64,000 nucleotides of DNA from an uncultured SAR116 cluster alpha proteobacterium (GTDB lineage Bacteria; Pseudomonadota; Alphaproteobacteria; Puniceispirillales; Marisalimonadaceae). Location of the stretch: positions 62,001 through 126,000 of the forward strand of contig CACEFQ010000001.1 in assembly GCA_902558885.1 (NCBI GenBank), read 5' to 3'. The notes below the pieces were generated by a model. The model was not told the origin of the DNA and ran no database searches. It saw only the letters and a list, made by a program, of their open reading frames with translations. The stretch's first letter is position 1. Each line of letters begins with the position of its first letter. Positions 37,114-48,767 of the stretch are shown piece by piece. A program made the position numbers and the translations under genes.

Positions 37114-38682
37114 ATGAAAAGTTTGTCGAAAATAAGATTAATTTTGATAATTGTGAGTGTAATTATCGGTATAGTGTATGCTATTCCAAACTTTTTTAAT
37201 ACATCTCAACAAGTTCAATCATTCAACTTTTTACCAGGGAAAAAAATAAATCTTGGTCTTGATTTGCAAGGTGGTTCATACTTGTTACTTAAAGCCGATA
37301 TGGATGTAGTTTTTGCAGAAAAATTAGATTCTCTTTTATCAGATATCAGATCTTCACTTAGAAAATCAAAAATTAAATATAAAAAGTTAAGTATACAAAA
37401 TGATATTATTTCATTTCAAAAACGAGGAGAATCTTCAAATGAAAAAATTAGATCAATTATATTTTCATTAGACAAAAACCTAATTGTAGAAAATAAACTT
37501 GACTCTTTTTTCATTAAATTTTCAGAACAAAATAAAGAAAATATTACCAAAACTACAATGGCTCAGGCCATTGAAATAGTAAGAAGAAGAATAGATGAAA
37601 CTGGTACAAATGAGCCTAGCATACAACAGCAAGGTGCTGACCGTATAATTGTTCAGCTGCCTGGTTTGGATGATCCAAGTCGTATTAAAAAATTACTAGG
37701 TAAAACTGCAAAATTAACATTTCAATTAGCTCATCCTAGTATATTCCCTGAGGATTTAGATAAAGATTCAAAAGCTCCTCCTGGTTTTATTAAATTACAA
37801 GAAGATAAAAATCCTGATCGTTTTTACATGATTAATAAAAGAGTTATGGTATCCGGTGAAATGCTTAAGGATGCAAGTCCGACATTTGATAGAAACAACA
37901 GTCCATCGGTTTCTTTTCAATTATCTCCTTTAGGTGGAAAGAAGTTTGGGAGAGTTACTGGCAAAAACATTGGTAGGGCCTTTGCCATAGTGCTTGATGG
38001 AAAAGTTGTAAGTGCTCCAGTAATACAAACACAAATATTTTCAACTGGGCAAATTACAGGTGCTTTTTCAGTACAAGAAACTAATGATTTAGCCTTAGTT
38101 CTTAGATCAGGTGCATTGCCTGCTCCAATGGTTATTCTTGAAGAGCGTTCAGTTGGTCCAGGTCTTGGTAGTGATTCAATTTCTGCAGGTAAAATTGCAA
38201 GTATTTTTGGTTTAATTGCAGTAATGGTTTTTATGTTAATTACTTATGGTATGTTCGGAGTTTTTGCTAATATTGCACTCATATGTAATATTATATTTAT
38301 AATTGCATTATTAAGCCTAATTCAAGCAACCCTTACATTACCAGGTATTGCTGGAATAGTTTTAACTATGGGGATGGCTGTAGATGCAAATGTTTTAATC
38401 TTTGAAAGAATAAAAGAGGAATTTAATTCAGGTAGAAATGTCCTTGATGCAATTGAGGCTGGATTTCAAAGAGCAATTTCAACTATCATAGATGCCAACT
38501 TAACAACTTTGTTTGCTGCTTTGGCTTTGTTTTCATTTGGAAGTGGCCCAATTAAGGGCTTTTCAGTAACTTTAATGATTGGCATAGCAACTTCAATGTT
38601 TACAGCGATTGTCATAACAAAATATATTGTTTTTCTATATTCAAAGAAAAAAAATGTTAACAGTGTTTTCTTACAGGACTAA
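37114..38682 (+). CDS. secD: Protein translocase subunit SecD
   Basis: The 522-residue membrane protein uses proton flow to help draw proteins across the inner membrane. After one N-terminal helix come the P1 domain start LGLDLQGGSYLLLKAD, the repeat region AQAIEIVRRRIDETGTNEPSIQQQG and the helices containing VLRSGALPAPM, GMAVDANVLIFERIKEE and DANLTTLFAALALF. These are the standard RND-type motifs. It is followed after 3 bases by secF. Confidence 0.97.
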   Translation: MKSLSKIRLILIIVSVIIGIVYAIPNFFNTSQQVQSFNFLPGKKINLGLDLQGGSYLLLKADMDVVFAEKLDSLLSDIRSSLRKSKIKYKKLSIQNDIISFQKRGESSNEKIRSIIFSLDKNLIVENKLDSFFIKFSEQNKENITKTTMAQAIEIVRRRIDETGTNEPSIQQQGADRIIVQLPGLDDPSRIKKLLGKTAKLTFQLAHPSIFPEDLDKDSKAPPGFIKLQEDKNPDRFYMINKRVMVSGEMLKDASPTFDRNNSPSVSFQLSPLGGKKFGRVTGKNIGRAFAIVLDGKVVSAPVIQTQIFSTGQITGAFSVQETNDLALVLRSGALPAPMVILEERSVGPGLGSDSISAGKIASIFGLIAVMVFMLITYGMFGVFANIALICNIIFIIALLSLIQATLTLPGIAGIVLTMGMAVDANVLIFERIKEEFNSGRNVLDAIEAGFQRAISTIIDANLTTLFAALALFSFGSGPIKGFSVTLMIGIATSMFTAIVITKYIVFLYSKKKNVNSVFLQD

Positions 38683-38685
38683 AAA

Positions 38686-39633
38686 ATGAAATTATTAAGG
38701 CTTATACCAAATAATACAAATTTTGATTTTTTGCGTATAAAAATCATTGCTTTCCTTTTTTCTTTAATAATTTTATCCGGAACTTTTATCAGTTTAATCG
38801 TAAATAACTTAAATTACGGAATTGATTTTAAAGGAGGAATACTGCTTGAACTAAGAAGTAAAAAACCTAATTCACCTAATATTAATGAGTTAAGAGAAAA
38901 AATATCAACCTTAAATGCAGGTGAAGTTTCGATACAAAACTTTGGTAAAAAGACTGATTTTTTAGTAAGGATTCAAAAACAAGAGGGTGATCAAAAAGAA
39001 CAAATAGCTATGATTGAAAAAGTAAAGACTCTTACTGACAAAGATTACACTGTTAGAAGATCTGAATTTGTAGGTCCGGTTGTTGGGGATGAATTGAAGA
39101 CCGCTGGAATCTATGCTGTTTCACTAGCTCTACTATCAATAATGATTTACATATGGTTTAGATTTGAGTGGCAATTCTCCATTGCAGCAATTTTAGCTTT
39201 AATTCATGATGTGATAACGACAGTTGGTCTTTTTTCTATATTAAAGCTAGAATTTAATTTAGCTACAATAGCTGCTATTTTAACAACAGCTGGTTATTCC
39301 ATAAATGATACTGTAGTGATCTTTGATCGTGTTAGAGAAAATTTAAGAAGATATAAATCAAAAACTCACTATTTTATTTACAACAAATCAATTAATGAAA
39401 CACTTTCTAGAACTGTAATTACATCAGTAACAACATTATTGGCATTGTTCATTATTTTCTTTTTTGGTGGTGCAGTTTTGTCTGATTTTGCTCTTGCAAT
39501 GATTTGGGGTGTAATTATAGGTACTTTTTCATCTATTTTCGTAGCGGTATCACTCTTGACTTACTTTAATATTAACAAAGGTGAAAAAGTTGATGATCAT
39601 ACAAATATACCAGAATACGAGAGAGAAAACTAA
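38686..39633 (+). CDS. secF: Protein translocase subunit SecF
   Basis: The 315-residue partner of SecD has six membrane helices. Family motifs are GIDFKGGILLEL, RRSEFVGPVVGDEL, ALIHDVITTVGLF and AGYSINDTVVIFDRVRENLR. Its stop overlaps that of trmFO on the other strand. Confidence 0.97.
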   Translation: MKLLRLIPNNTNFDFLRIKIIAFLFSLIILSGTFISLIVNNLNYGIDFKGGILLELRSKKPNSPNINELREKISTLNAGEVSIQNFGKKTDFLVRIQKQEGDQKEQIAMIEKVKTLTDKDYTVRRSEFVGPVVGDELKTAGIYAVSLALLSIMIYIWFRFEWQFSIAAILALIHDVITTVGLFSILKLEFNLATIAAILTTAGYSINDTVVIFDRVRENLRRYKSKTHYFIYNKSINETLSRTVITSVTTLLALFIIFFFGGAVLSDFALAMIWGVIIGTFSSIFVAVSLLTYFNINKGEKVDDHTNIPEYEREN

Positions 39634-40979
39634 AAATTAATTTTTTTAATCCATTCTTTAAATGAGTTAATCGCAATATTAGATTGAATTTTTTTCTTTT
39701 CTCTTCCTTTGATATGTTTTTTATTTTTTAAATCTAAATATATGTCTGGCATTAGTCCAAAATTTATATTCATAGGCTGAAACGTATCTGGATTTGCATT
39801 CATCGTGATATGCTTTAATAATGCACCGTGTGCTGTGTTTTCAGGGGGTAAATTTAATTTTTTGTTTTTTAAATCAAATGCTGCAACAATACCAGCCATA
39901 AATCCAATGGCTGATGATTCAACATATCCTTCAACACCTGTAATTTGTCCTGCAAAGAGAATATTTTGGGAGTTTTTAAGTCTTAAAAATGGGTCTAAAA
40001 GTTTAGGCGATTTTATAAATGTATTTCTATGAAGGCCACCAAGTCTTGCAAATTCTGAATTTTCAAGCCCCGGGATAGTTTTAAATATTTCTTTTTGTGC
40101 GCCATGTTTCATTTTTGTTTGAAAACCAACAATATTATATAAAGTACCAGATTTATTATCTTGTCTTAATTGAACAACAGCGTATGGTTCTTCTTTTTTA
40201 TGAGGATTAGTTAACCCAACTGGTTTCATTGGCCCATATCTTAATGTTTCATTACCTCGTCTAATTATTTCTTCTATAGGCATGCAACCTTCAAAAAATG
40301 GTGTATCTTCAAATTCTTTAAATTCCATTTTTGGAGCTTTTTTTATTTTCTCTATAAATTGATAATATTCTTCTTTTGATAATGGACAATTTATATAATC
40401 ATCTCCACTTCCCTTATCATATCTAGATTGTTTCCAAGCCACTGACATATTTATTGTTTCTTTATAAACAATAGGGGCGATAGCATCATAAAAAGCTAAA
40501 GAATTTTCAGAAGTTTTTATTTTGATGTTTTCTGTCAATGTCTTGGAAGTCAAAGGTCCTGTTGAAACTATTACTATTTGATTTTTAAATTCATCCAGGC
40601 TTCTTACTTCTTGGTTTATAATATTAATATTTGGTATTGACTTAATAGTTTTATTGACCTCTTTTGTGAAATTATCTCTGTCAACCGCTAAGGCAGACCC
40701 AGCTGGTACTTTGTTATGATCGGCACATTTCATTATCAGGGAGTCTGCAATACGTAATTCTTCGTGTAAAACTCCAACAGCATTATATTCTTTATCATCA
40801 GAACGGAAAGAGTTAGAGCAAACCAGTTCAGCCAAATATTTTGTTTGATGAGCTGCTGTTTTAATTTTTGGTCGCATTTCATACAAATCTACATTTATAT
40901 CAAACTTAGAAATTTGATAGGCAGCTTCACATCCAGCTAAACCTCCTCCAATAATTACAATTTTGTTAGTTTTGGTCAT
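39630..40979 (-). CDS. trmFO: Methylenetetrahydrofolate-tRNA-(uracil-5-)-methyltransferase
   Basis: The 449-residue flavoprotein methylates U54 of tRNA using methylenetetrahydrofolate, in place of the SAM-dependent TrmA. The FAD motif VIIGGGLAGCEAAYQI opens the protein, and the TrmFO patterns AELVCSNSFRSDD, PAGSALAVDRDNF, FFEGCMPIEEIIRRG and GQITGVEGYVESSAIG are all present. It lies 1 base downstream of uvrA on the same strand, so co-transcription is likely. Confidence 0.96.
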   Translation of the reverse strand: MTKTNKIVIIGGGLAGCEAAYQISKFDINVDLYEMRPKIKTAAHQTKYLAELVCSNSFRSDDKEYNAVGVLHEELRIADSLIMKCADHNKVPAGSALAVDRDNFTKEVNKTIKSIPNINIINQEVRSLDEFKNQIVIVSTGPLTSKTLTENIKIKTSENSLAFYDAIAPIVYKETINMSVAWKQSRYDKGSGDDYINCPLSKEEYYQFIEKIKKAPKMEFKEFEDTPFFEGCMPIEEIIRRGNETLRYGPMKPVGLTNPHKKEEPYAVVQLRQDNKSGTLYNIVGFQTKMKHGAQKEIFKTIPGLENSEFARLGGLHRNTFIKSPKLLDPFLRLKNSQNILFAGQITGVEGYVESSAIGFMAGIVAAFDLKNKKLNLPPENTAHGALLKHITMNANPDTFQPMNINFGLMPDIYLDLKNKKHIKGREKKKIQSNIAINSFKEWIKKINF

Positions 40980-40980
40980 T

Positions 40981-43854
40981 TTATGCTTTTTTATTTAATA
41001 ATTTTTTTAAAAAGATACCGGTATGACTTTCAACTACTTTTGATACTTCTTCAGGGGTTCCTTGCGCAACAACATACCCACCTTTATCGCCACCTTCTGG
41101 ACCTAAATCAATTATATGATCAGCAGTTTTAATAACATCTAGATTATGTTCAATTACGATCATTGTATTACCATTATCTACTAATTCTTGCATAACTTCT
41201 AAAAGTTTTTTAATGTCATGAAAATGTAGCCCGGTAGTAGGCTCATCTAAAATATATATAGTTCTACCAGTTCCTTTTCTTGATAATTCTTTTGCAAGTT
41301 TAATTCTCTGGGCCTCACCACCTGATAGAGTAGTAGATCGTTGCCCAATCTTAATATAATCTAATCCAACTCTCTCTAAAGTTTCTAATTTTTCATAAAT
41401 TAAGGGAACAGCCTTAAAAAGCTCTGCACCTTCTTTGACAGTCATATCAAGAACATCTGATATGGATTTATCTCTCCATTTTACCTCAAGAGTTTCTCTG
41501 TTATATCTTTTCCCTTTACATTGATCGCATTTAACATACACATCTGGTAAAAAATGCATTTCAATTTTTAAAACACCGTCACCTTGACAAGCTTCACATC
41601 TTCCACCCTTAACATTAAATGAAAAGCGGCCTGGTAAATATCCTCTTGCTTTAGATTCAGGCAAACCTGCAAACCAATCTCTTATATGATTAAATGCACC
41701 AGTGTAAGTGGCTGGATTTGATCTAGGTGTTCGTCCAATTGGGGATTGATCTATATCAATTATTTTATCAATCTGTGAAATCCCATTAATTGATTTGTAT
41801 GGGGCAGGAATAGAACTATTTCCGTTTAGAATTTTTGATAAACTTTTTTGCAAGGTTTGTATAACCAAAGTTGATTTTCCTCCACCAGAAACTCCAGTCA
41901 CACAAGTAAGTATTCCAAGTGGAAACTCTACATCGATATTTTGAAGATTATTACCAGAAGCTCCCCTAATAATAATATGTTTATTAGGATTGACGCTTCT
42001 TCTTTTTTTTGGCACATCAATTTTTTTTATTCCAGCAAGGTAATTGCCAGTTATACTTTCTTTTTTACCTTTTATTTCTGCAGGAGTACCTTGTGCAATA
42101 ATTTTACCTCCATTAATACCCGCACCAGGGCCAATATCAATAACGTGATCTGCAATTAGTATGGCCTCTTCATCATGTTCGACTACGATTACTGTGTTAC
42201 CAAGATCTCTTAATTTCTGTAGTGTATGCAGTAATCTTTCATTATCTCTTTGATGTAAACCAATACTTGGTTCATCCAGTACGTATAAAACACCTGAAAG
42301 ACCGGATCCAATTTGACTTGCCAATCTAATTCTCTGACTTTCTCCACCTGATAATGTTCCGCTATTTCTTGAAATTGATAGATATGATAAGCCAACACTT
42401 GTTAAGAAACCCAATCTATCATTTATTTCTTTTAAAACTTGCTTTGAAATTGCTAGTTCTTGTTCATTAAGTATATTGTTAAGTTCTAGAAACCATTTTC
42501 TGGCTTCTTCGATTGTAAATCTTGAAACATCGGCAATATCCATTTTATTGATTTTAACGGCTAGAGTTTCTAATTTTAACCTCTTGCCATTACATTTTTC
42601 ACAATCTTTGTCAGATTGAAATCTTCCTAACTCTTCTTTAACCCACTTACTTTCACTCTCTTTTAATCGTCTAGCTAAATTTGGAATAATACCTTCAAAT
42701 ACTTTATTAGAACGAAAAACTCTGGTTCCATCGTTATAAATAATTTCGATTTTTTCGTCACCTGATCCATATAATAATTTTTCTTTTATATCGTTAGAAA
42801 GATCTGAAAACTTATCATCAATATCAAATTTATAATGTTTGCCTAAAGATTGGAGGGTTTGTATATATAATTTACTCGTATTCAATGCCCATGGAGCAAT
42901 TGCACCCTCTCTTAAAGTGAGATTTTTATCAGGTACTACTAGGTTAATATCAAAAGCAACAGCGTTTCCTAAACCATCGCATTTATCACATGCTCCAGCA
43001 GGGTTGTTAAAAGAAAATATTCTTGGCTCAATTTCATCAATTGTGAAACCACTTACAGGACAAGAGAAATTTGAGGAATAAACTTCTTTTTTATTACTAT
43101 CAACCTCTAGAACATACAGCAATCCATCAGATAACTGCAATGAAATTTCTATAGAATCAGCTAATCTTTGAAGTAGATCTTTGTTTTCTTGTTCGGTTGA
43201 CTGAGCTATCACTAATCTATCCACAACAACTTCTATGTCGTGTTTTTTATATCTATCAAGAGTTGGTAATTCTTCTATATCATAAAACTCATTATTTATT
43301 CTAAGTCTTTGAAAGCCTTTTTTTCTTAAATCTATAAATTCTTTTCTATATTCTCCTTTTCTTCCACGCACTATTGGAGCAAGTAAATATATTTTTGTTT
43401 TATCTTCTTTTTTGAAAATCTTGTCTACCATTTGGCTAACTGTTTGGCTTTCAATTGGTAACCCAGTTGCTGGAGAATATGGTATGCCGACTCTTGCCCA
43501 TAGAAGTCTCATATAATCATAAATTTCAGTTACTGTACCTACAGTTGATCTTGGATTTTTGTTAGTTGATTTTTGTTCAATTGAAATTGCAGGTGATAGC
43601 CCTTCAATAGATTCAACATCTGGTTTTTGCATCATTTGTAAAAATTGTCTTGCATAAGCTGAAAGAGATTCTACATATCTTCTTTGCCCTTCTGCATAAA
43701 TTGTATCAAAAGCTAATGAGCTTTTTCCAGATCCTGAAACACCAGTCATTACAATTAATTTATTTTTTGGGATATTAATATCGACATTTTTTAAATTATG
43801 TTCATTGGCACTACGAACTTTTAGAAATTGGTTAGCCTCATGCATGTTTTGCAT
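40981..43854 (-). CDS. uvrA: Excinuclease ABC subunit A
   Basis: The 957-residue protein recognises DNA damage in nucleotide excision repair. It has two ABC ATPase modules with Walker A motifs GVSGSGKSS and GVSGGGKST, signatures [12 protein letters not shown] and [12 protein letters not shown], and zinc-binding CxxC pairs in [24 protein letters not shown] and CDQCKGKR. The length is standard. The gene is divergent from ssb across 144 bases. Confidence 0.98.
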   Translation of the reverse strand: MQNMHEANQFLKVRSANEHNLKNVDINIPKNKLIVMTGVSGSGKSSLAFDTIYAEGQRRYVESLSAYARQFLQMMQKPDVESIEGLSPAISIEQKSTNKNPRSTVGTVTEIYDYMRLLWARVGIPYSPATGLPIESQTVSQMVDKIFKKEDKTKIYLLAPIVRGRKGEYRKEFIDLRKKGFQRLRINNEFYDIEELPTLDRYKKHDIEVVVDRLVIAQSTEQENKDLLQRLADSIEISLQLSDGLLYVLEVDSNKKEVYSSNFSCPVSGFTIDEIEPRIFSFNNPAGACDKCDGLGNAVAFDINLVVPDKNLTLREGAIAPWALNTSKLYIQTLQSLGKHYKFDIDDKFSDLSNDIKEKLLYGSGDEKIEIIYNDGTRVFRSNKVFEGIIPNLARRLKESESKWVKEELGRFQSDKDCEKCNGKRLKLETLAVKINKMDIADVSRFTIEEARKWFLELNNILNEQELAISKQVLKEINDRLGFLTSVGLSYLSISRNSGTLSGGESQRIRLASQIGSGLSGVLYVLDEPSIGLHQRDNERLLHTLQKLRDLGNTVIVVEHDEEAILIADHVIDIGPGAGINGGKIIAQGTPAEIKGKKESITGNYLAGIKKIDVPKKRRSVNPNKHIIIRGASGNNLQNIDVEFPLGILTCVTGVSGGGKSTLVIQTLQKSLSKILNGNSSIPAPYKSINGISQIDKIIDIDQSPIGRTPRSNPATYTGAFNHIRDWFAGLPESKARGYLPGRFSFNVKGGRCEACQGDGVLKIEMHFLPDVYVKCDQCKGKRYNRETLEVKWRDKSISDVLDMTVKEGAELFKAVPLIYEKLETLERVGLDYIKIGQRSTTLSGGEAQRIKLAKELSRKGTGRTIYILDEPTTGLHFHDIKKLLEVMQELVDNGNTMIVIEHNLDVIKTADHIIDLGPEGGDKGGYVVAQGTPEEVSKVVESHTGIFLKKLLNKKA

Positions 43855-43998
43855 TTTTTGTTATATCCTCTTAAATAAAATTAAACTTTCCATTTAGTTA
43901 ACTTTGAAGTAATAAATGTCAATCAAAAAGATCAAATTTTAGTTTTTTTTAACTAAATGATAGTTTATAATGCACATTATATTTTATGGAGATATAAT

Positions 43999-44463
43999 AT
44001 GAGTGGAAGTGTTAATAAGGTAACTTTAGTAGGAAATTTAGGTCGTGATCCAGAAGTTAGAGCAATGCAAAATGGTGACAAAATTGTTCAACTAAGTGTT
44101 GCTACCTCAGATAGGTGGAAAGATAAAAATTCAGGTGAGCAAAGAGAGAGAACTGAATGGCATCGTGTTGTAATATTTAATGACGCTTTAGGAAAAATTG
44201 CAGAACAGTATCTTAAAAAAGGAAGTACTGTATATTTAGAAGGTCAACTCCAAACAAGGAAATGGACTGATCAACAATCAGGCCAAGAAAAATACACTAC
44301 AGAGGTTGTTCTCCAAAGGTACCGAGGCGAATTAACCTTATTAGGTTCAAGATCTGAAAATCAAACAAGTAATGATCTAGAAAATGCTGAAATAGATCAA
44401 ACAAATCAAGTATCTATTTCAGATGATATTGCATCTGATTTAGATGATGAAATTCCATTTTAA
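43999..44463 (+). CDS. ssb: Single-stranded DNA-binding protein
   Basis: The 154-residue protein has an N-terminal OB fold (VNKVTLVGNLGRDPEVR to VVLQRYRGELTLLGS), a short acidic linker and the C-terminal tip DLDDEIPF, which docks partner proteins. The start at 43999 fits MSGSVNKV and a GGAGAT ribosome-binding site; the frame is open further upstream but without support. It pairs with uvrA across a shared intergenic region and precedes gyrA. Confidence 0.97.
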   Translation: MSGSVNKVTLVGNLGRDPEVRAMQNGDKIVQLSVATSDRWKDKNSGEQRERTEWHRVVIFNDALGKIAEQYLKKGSTVYLEGQLQTRKWTDQQSGQEKYTTEVVLQRYRGELTLLGSRSENQTSNDLENAEIDQTNQVSISDDIASDLDDEIPF

Positions 44464-44559
44464 TTGATTTAGTTATATAATAGATATTGTTATATAATTA
44501 AAAACAATATACAATATGTTGAAAATTAAAAGTTTTTAAACTCATAATTGGAGCTTTCT

Positions 44560-47154
44560 TTGTCAAAAGAAAAAGACAATCCCTTTAATCAATCTTTGAT
44601 CTCTATTACAGACGAAATGAAAAAATCATACCTTGATTATGCGATGAGTGTGATTGTATCAAGAGCTTTGCCTGATGTAAGGGATGGTCTTAAGCCGGTG
44701 CATAGGCGGATATTATATGCAATGATTGAAGGGGGATACGATTGGTCCAAGCCATATAGGAAATCTGCTAGAGTTGTTGGTGATGTGATGGGTAATTATC
44801 ACCCTCATGGAGATACAGCAATATATGACTCCATGGTAAGAATGGCCCAAGAATTTTCAATGAGGCTTATGCTTGTTGATGGTCAGGGTAATTTTGGATC
44901 CATAGATGGTGATCCACCTGCGGCAATGAGGTATACAGAATCCAGACTTGCAAGATCGTCTGAAAGTTTATTAAGGGATATCGATAAAGATACAATCGAT
45001 TTTATTCCAAATTATGATGAGTCCCAATTAGAACCTTCTGTTTTACCAGCAGAATTTCCAAACATGCTTGTAAATGGTGCCGGTGGCATTGCAGTTGGTA
45101 TGGCTACTAATATTCCACCACATAATCCAGGTGAAGTTATACTTGCATGTAAAGCTCTTATAGAAAATCCAAATACAAGTTTAGAAGAATTAATGGAGAT
45201 TATTCCTGGTCCTGACTTTCCTACCGCAGGTTTGATTATGGGTAAAGCTGGTATTAGAGAGGCATTTAAAACAGGTAGAGGTAGTGTAATTATGCGATCA
45301 AAAGCAGAAATTATTCAGACAGGTAAAAATCTTGATCGAGAAACTATAATTATCTCTGAAATACCATTTCAAGTAAATAAAGCTCTTGTATTAGAAAAAA
45401 TAGGGGACCTAATTAGAGATAAAACTATAGAAGGAATATCTGATTTAAGAGATGAATCTGATAGAAATGGAATGAGAGTTGTTGTTGAAATTAAAAAAGA
45501 TTTTCAGGGTGATGTTGTTTTAAACCAATTGTGGCGTCATACAAGATTGCAAACGAGTTTCCCTGTAAATATGTTAGCTTTGGATAGTGGACAACCAAAG
45601 CAAATGGGACTAATTGAAATTCTCAAGGCTTTCATAGATTTTAGATTTGAGGTCGTGACAAGAAGAACTAAGTTTTTGCTTAACAAATCTAGAAACAGAG
45701 CCCATATTTTAGCTGGATTAATGGTGGCAATAACTAGTATTGATGAGGTTATAGAGCTAATAAAAGCTTCTTCTGATCCAGAAAATGCTAGAAAAGAATT
45801 ATGTGCTAGATCTTGGCCGGCTAGAGAAGTTGCGCATTTTATAAAATTAATTGATGAACCAGACCATCAAATCGTTGACGATCATTATAAATTATCAATA
45901 GTTCAAGCTAAAGCTATTTTAGAGCTGAGATTACAGCGACTTACAGGAATGGAAAGAATAAAATTAGAAAAAGAAACAGAAGAATTATCTAATCAAATAA
46001 AAGAATATTTAGTTATTCTTTCCGATAGATCTAAACTTACAGATTTAATACAAAATGAACTTGATGAAGTTTTAACGAAAATTGATGATCCAAGAAGAAC
46101 TGAAATCAATGACAGTGTAGTTGATCATGATGATGAAGATCTTATTCAAAAGGAAGATATGGTTGTAACAGTTAGTCATAGAGGGTACATAAAAAGGGTT
46201 TCATTATCTACCTATCGAGCCCAAAGAAGAGGTGGTAAAGGTAGAGCGGGTATGAAGATGAGGGATGAAGATACTGTTACCTCACTCTTTGTAACTAACA
46301 CGCATACACCAATTTTATTCTTTACATCATCAGGGATGGTTTACCAATTAAAATGCTATAAATTACCTGAATCAGCACCCCAAGCTCTTGGTAAGCCAAT
46401 GATTAATTTACTTCCAATAGAGCAAGACGAAAAAATACATACTGTTATGCCTATGCCAGAAAATGAAGATTCATGGGAAAATCTACAAATTATTTTTGCT
46501 ACTAAAAATGGAAATATTAGAAGAAATCAATTGAGTGATTTTACTAACATTCGACAAAATGGAAAAATAGCCATGAAACTTAATACAAATGATGAATTGG
46601 TTTCTGTTATTCCGTGTACTGATAAAGATAATGTCTTATTAGCAACCAGGTTAGGTAAAGCAATAAGGTTTGATGTTAATGATGTAAGGGTTTTTGTAGG
46701 TAGAGGTTCATCAGGAGTAAGAGGAATAAAATTAAAACCTAATGATTATGTCGTATCAATGTCATTAATACCTAACTTAGAAAAAAGATATATTCTATCA
46801 GTTACTGAAAATGGATTTGGTAAAAGAACTCCGATTGAAGATTACAGAATGACTAATAGAGGTGGTCAAGGTGTCGCAAACATTGAGTGTTCTAGTAGAA
46901 ATGGACCAGTTGTTGCATCATATGTGGCTTCTGAGGACAATCAAATAATGCTTGTGACTAACTCAGGAAAACTTATACGTATTCGTGTTCATGGAGGAGA
47001 AGGGGACTCTATTAGAGTAGCAGGAAGGAAAACACAAGGTGTAAGACTTTTTGATGTTGATGACGAAGAAAAGGTAGTTTCTGTTGCATTATTAACTGAA
47101 AGTGATGAAGAAGAAAATCCAGATGAAAATGACAATCAAGTTGCAATTGATTAA
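44560..47154 (+). CDS. gyrA: DNA gyrase subunit A
   Basis: The 864-residue subunit breaks and rejoins DNA to introduce negative supercoils. The catalytic tyrosine is in [10 protein letters not shown], the quinolone-resistance region reads [20 protein letters not shown], and the C-terminal wrapping domain starts with the GyrA box [10 protein letters not shown], which separates gyrase from topoisomerase IV. An internal acidic tail [13 protein letters not shown] closes the protein in part. A TTG at 44560 is chosen as start because GGAG precedes it by six bases; a TTG at 44548 lies upstream of the site. Confidence 0.96.
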   Translation: MSKEKDNPFNQSLISITDEMKKSYLDYAMSVIVSRALPDVRDGLKPVHRRILYAMIEGGYDWSKPYRKSARVVGDVMGNYHPHGDTAIYDSMVRMAQEFSMRLMLVDGQGNFGSIDGDPPAAMRYTESRLARSSESLLRDIDKDTIDFIPNYDESQLEPSVLPAEFPNMLVNGAGGIAVGMATNIPPHNPGEVILACKALIENPNTSLEELMEIIPGPDFPTAGLIMGKAGIREAFKTGRGSVIMRSKAEIIQTGKNLDRETIIISEIPFQVNKALVLEKIGDLIRDKTIEGISDLRDESDRNGMRVVVEIKKDFQGDVVLNQLWRHTRLQTSFPVNMLALDSGQPKQMGLIEILKAFIDFRFEVVTRRTKFLLNKSRNRAHILAGLMVAITSIDEVIELIKASSDPENARKELCARSWPAREVAHFIKLIDEPDHQIVDDHYKLSIVQAKAILELRLQRLTGMERIKLEKETEELSNQIKEYLVILSDRSKLTDLIQNELDEVLTKIDDPRRTEINDSVVDHDDEDLIQKEDMVVTVSHRGYIKRVSLSTYRAQRRGGKGRAGMKMRDEDTVTSLFVTNTHTPILFFTSSGMVYQLKCYKLPESAPQALGKPMINLLPIEQDEKIHTVMPMPENEDSWENLQIIFATKNGNIRRNQLSDFTNIRQNGKIAMKLNTNDELVSVIPCTDKDNVLLATRLGKAIRFDVNDVRVFVGRGSSGVRGIKLKPNDYVVSMSLIPNLEKRYILSVTENGFGKRTPIEDYRMTNRGGQGVANIECSSRNGPVVASYVASEDNQIMLVTNSGKLIRIRVHGGEGDSIRVAGRKTQGVRLFDVDDEEKVVSVALLTESDEEENPDENDNQVAID

Positions 47155-47197
47155 TAGAAAAATTAAATTTTTAATAGATATGTAAAAAGGGTTTTTG

Positions 47198-47701
47198 TTG
47201 AAAAGAATAGCACTATATCCTGGAACTTTTGACCCAGTAACAAATGGCCATTTAGATATAATTTATAGAGCAAGTTCATTATGTGATGTTCTAATAATTG
47301 GTGTTGCAGAAAATATTGGTAAAAATCCTTTCTTTAAAATTTCGAAGAGAAAATCTTTAATTCATGATGCTATTAATCAAAATTTAAAAACTTCTAAAAG
47401 AACATTAGGTGAAATTCGAGTTGAAAGCTTTGATAACCTTCTTATTGACTTTGCTAGAGCTAATTCTGCAACAATGATAATAAGGGGGCTCAGAGCTGTT
47501 TCTGATTTTGATTATGAATTCCAAATGGCAGGAATGAATGCAAGGTTGGCAAATGATATAGAAACTATTTTTTTGACTGCATCTGAAACTCATCAATTTG
47601 TTGCATCAAGATTTGTAAAAGAAATAGCCCTGTTAGGGGGTGATATCTCTTCGTTTGTTCCTGAAAATGTTAATGTTGCAATGAAGGATAAAAAAAATTA
47701 A
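47198..47701 (+). CDS. coaD: Pantetheine-phosphate adenylyltransferase
   Basis: The 167-residue enzyme adds AMP to 4'-phosphopantetheine in coenzyme A synthesis. The nucleotidyltransferase motif is YPGTFDPVTNGHLDI, and VRGLR-like IIRGLRAVSDFDYEFQMA and ISSFVPENV are CoaD signatures. Start: TTG at 47198 gives the usual beginning MKRIALYPG and has AAAAAGGG six bases before it. It follows gyrA by 43 bases, the standard gyrA-coaD order in Alphaproteobacteria. Confidence 0.94.
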   Translation: MKRIALYPGTFDPVTNGHLDIIYRASSLCDVLIIGVAENIGKNPFFKISKRKSLIHDAINQNLKTSKRTLGEIRVESFDNLLIDFARANSATMIIRGLRAVSDFDYEFQMAGMNARLANDIETIFLTASETHQFVASRFVKEIALLGGDISSFVPENVNVAMKDKKN

Positions 47702-47770
47702 AAAAAACCATTGTTTTTTAACATAAAACTTGATTCTGGTATCATTATCAAATAGTTTCATGAAGTCTTA

Positions 47771-47846
47771 GGGCGCGTAGCTCAGTTGGTAGAGCAATTG
47801 ACTTTTAATCAATGGGTCACAGGTTCGAATCCTGTCGCGCTCACCA
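47771..47846 (+). tRNA. tRNA-Lys (anticodon TTT)
   Basis: The 76-base cloverleaf has acceptor GGGCGCG with CGCGCTC (one G-T pair), D arm GCTCAGTTGGTAGAGC, anticodon TTT at 47804-47806, T arm GGTTCGAATCC and encoded CCA. This is a known type of target for MnmH, whose gene is in the window. It marks the edge between the housekeeping block and the accessory genes. Confidence 0.97.
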
Positions 47847-48406
47847 CTTTCCCATATTTGGATAGTGGTAACAAATACAATGACTTAACCAATTACTCAT
47901 TGAAAACATTACTTAATTTAAAACACCCTTACCTAAAACGCACCTATTTGCTACTTAGAGCATAATTAAAAATTAGGTCAAAAAAATCCCATAAAGTATA
48001 AAAGTGTCTTCTATATTTTTCACAGGCTGACAGGTAAGAAATATCTAATAAAAAAAATTGACCATTATAGTAAAAATAAACCAAAGAAATCTTTAAGAAA
48101 TAATCAACTAAGTTCTTTTTACAACTTTCTAAATATTATTTTGAATTGAATTTTTCTTTGTTTAAACTTTAAATTTAGTTATACACTTAAAATAATATTA
48201 ATTATTATTTGCAAAATAAAAAAGCATCAATTTAATTTATGTGTAAACTTTATGCAAAAAATATTTAATTTATCTTGACTCATTTGAAATTTACTTACAA
48301 AATTTTTATATAAATAAATAATTGCCCTTTTTTTAATCATAAATGATAAAATTATATCAATTATTTTTTATAACAATTTACCAGTTAGATTTAATTTTGG
48401 CTTTAA
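47847..48406 (+). other. Gene-free 560-base stretch after tRNA-Lys
   Basis: I see no open frame of useful length, no tRNA and no integrase remnant. The stretch is very AT-rich from about 48060 on. The only pattern of note is TTGACT at 48275-48280 followed after 17 bases by CAAAAT at 48298-48303, a weak promoter-like pair for the cytochrome c gene. A short direct repeat ACAGG lies near 48024-48037. It may be leftover from lost genes or carry an unrecognised small RNA. Confidence 0.5.
48275..48303 (+). promoter_or_regulatory. Possible promoter before cytochrome c gene
   Basis: TTGACT (48275-48280) and CAAAAT (48298-48303) are separated by 17 bases, matching sigma-70 spacing. The -10 hexamer is poor and the region is very AT-rich, so chance is a real possibility. 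Confidence 0.3.
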
Positions 48407-48757
48407 TTGTTTAAAATTCCATGGAGAATTGCTATTCAAAATTTATTAAAAATATCTAATTTTCTTTTTTTTCTATTTGTTTCAACAACAGCTTTGGGTG
48501 GAGACAAAATTGCTGGTGAGAAAAGATTTAATAAAACTTGTATTAACTGTCATGGTCCAGCTGGTAAAGGAGTTGCTAGTTATCCTAAAATTTCTGGTAA
48601 CGAAATAGCTTATACGACAGCAAAATTGGAAGCTTATAGGTCTGGAATTAAACAAGGGCCTAATTCATCTTTAATGATAATGTTTGCAAAACCATTATCT
48701 GACGAAGAAATTGCAAATCTAGCTGCGTATTTGAAAGAAGCTAAATATAACAATTAG
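48407..48757 (+). CDS. Periplasmic class I cytochrome c
   Basis: The 116-residue protein has a signal peptide (ending near TTALGG), the haem c motif CINCH and a distal methionine in the segment SSLMIMFAKPLSDEE, with the C-terminal helix IANLAAYLKEA. This is the plan of small c553/c552-type electron carriers. No ATG is in a good place; a TTG at 48407 is used. It is 10 bases before the gene for a sorbosone/glucose dehydrogenase-like protein, so it probably takes electrons from that enzyme. The partner oxidase is not in the window. Confidence 0.87.
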   Translation: MFKIPWRIAIQNLLKISNFLFFLFVSTTALGGDKIAGEKRFNKTCINCHGPAGKGVASYPKISGNEIAYTTAKLEAYRSGIKQGPNSSLMIMFAKPLSDEEIANLAAYLKEAKYNN

Positions 48758-48767
48758 GGAGGTAAAT

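Noticed and set aside
43855-43998. SOS/LexA box between uvrA and ssb
   Set aside because: No clear GTTC-N7-GTTC or palindromic CTGT-type box could be read in the shared region.
47702-47770. Terminator after coaD
   Set aside because: A stem of A and T only (AAAAAAC with GTTTTTT) exists but is too weak to call.
47847-48406. Integrated element at tRNA-Lys
   Set aside because: No integrase, no second copy of the tRNA 3' end and no phage-type gene is seen in or after the gap.
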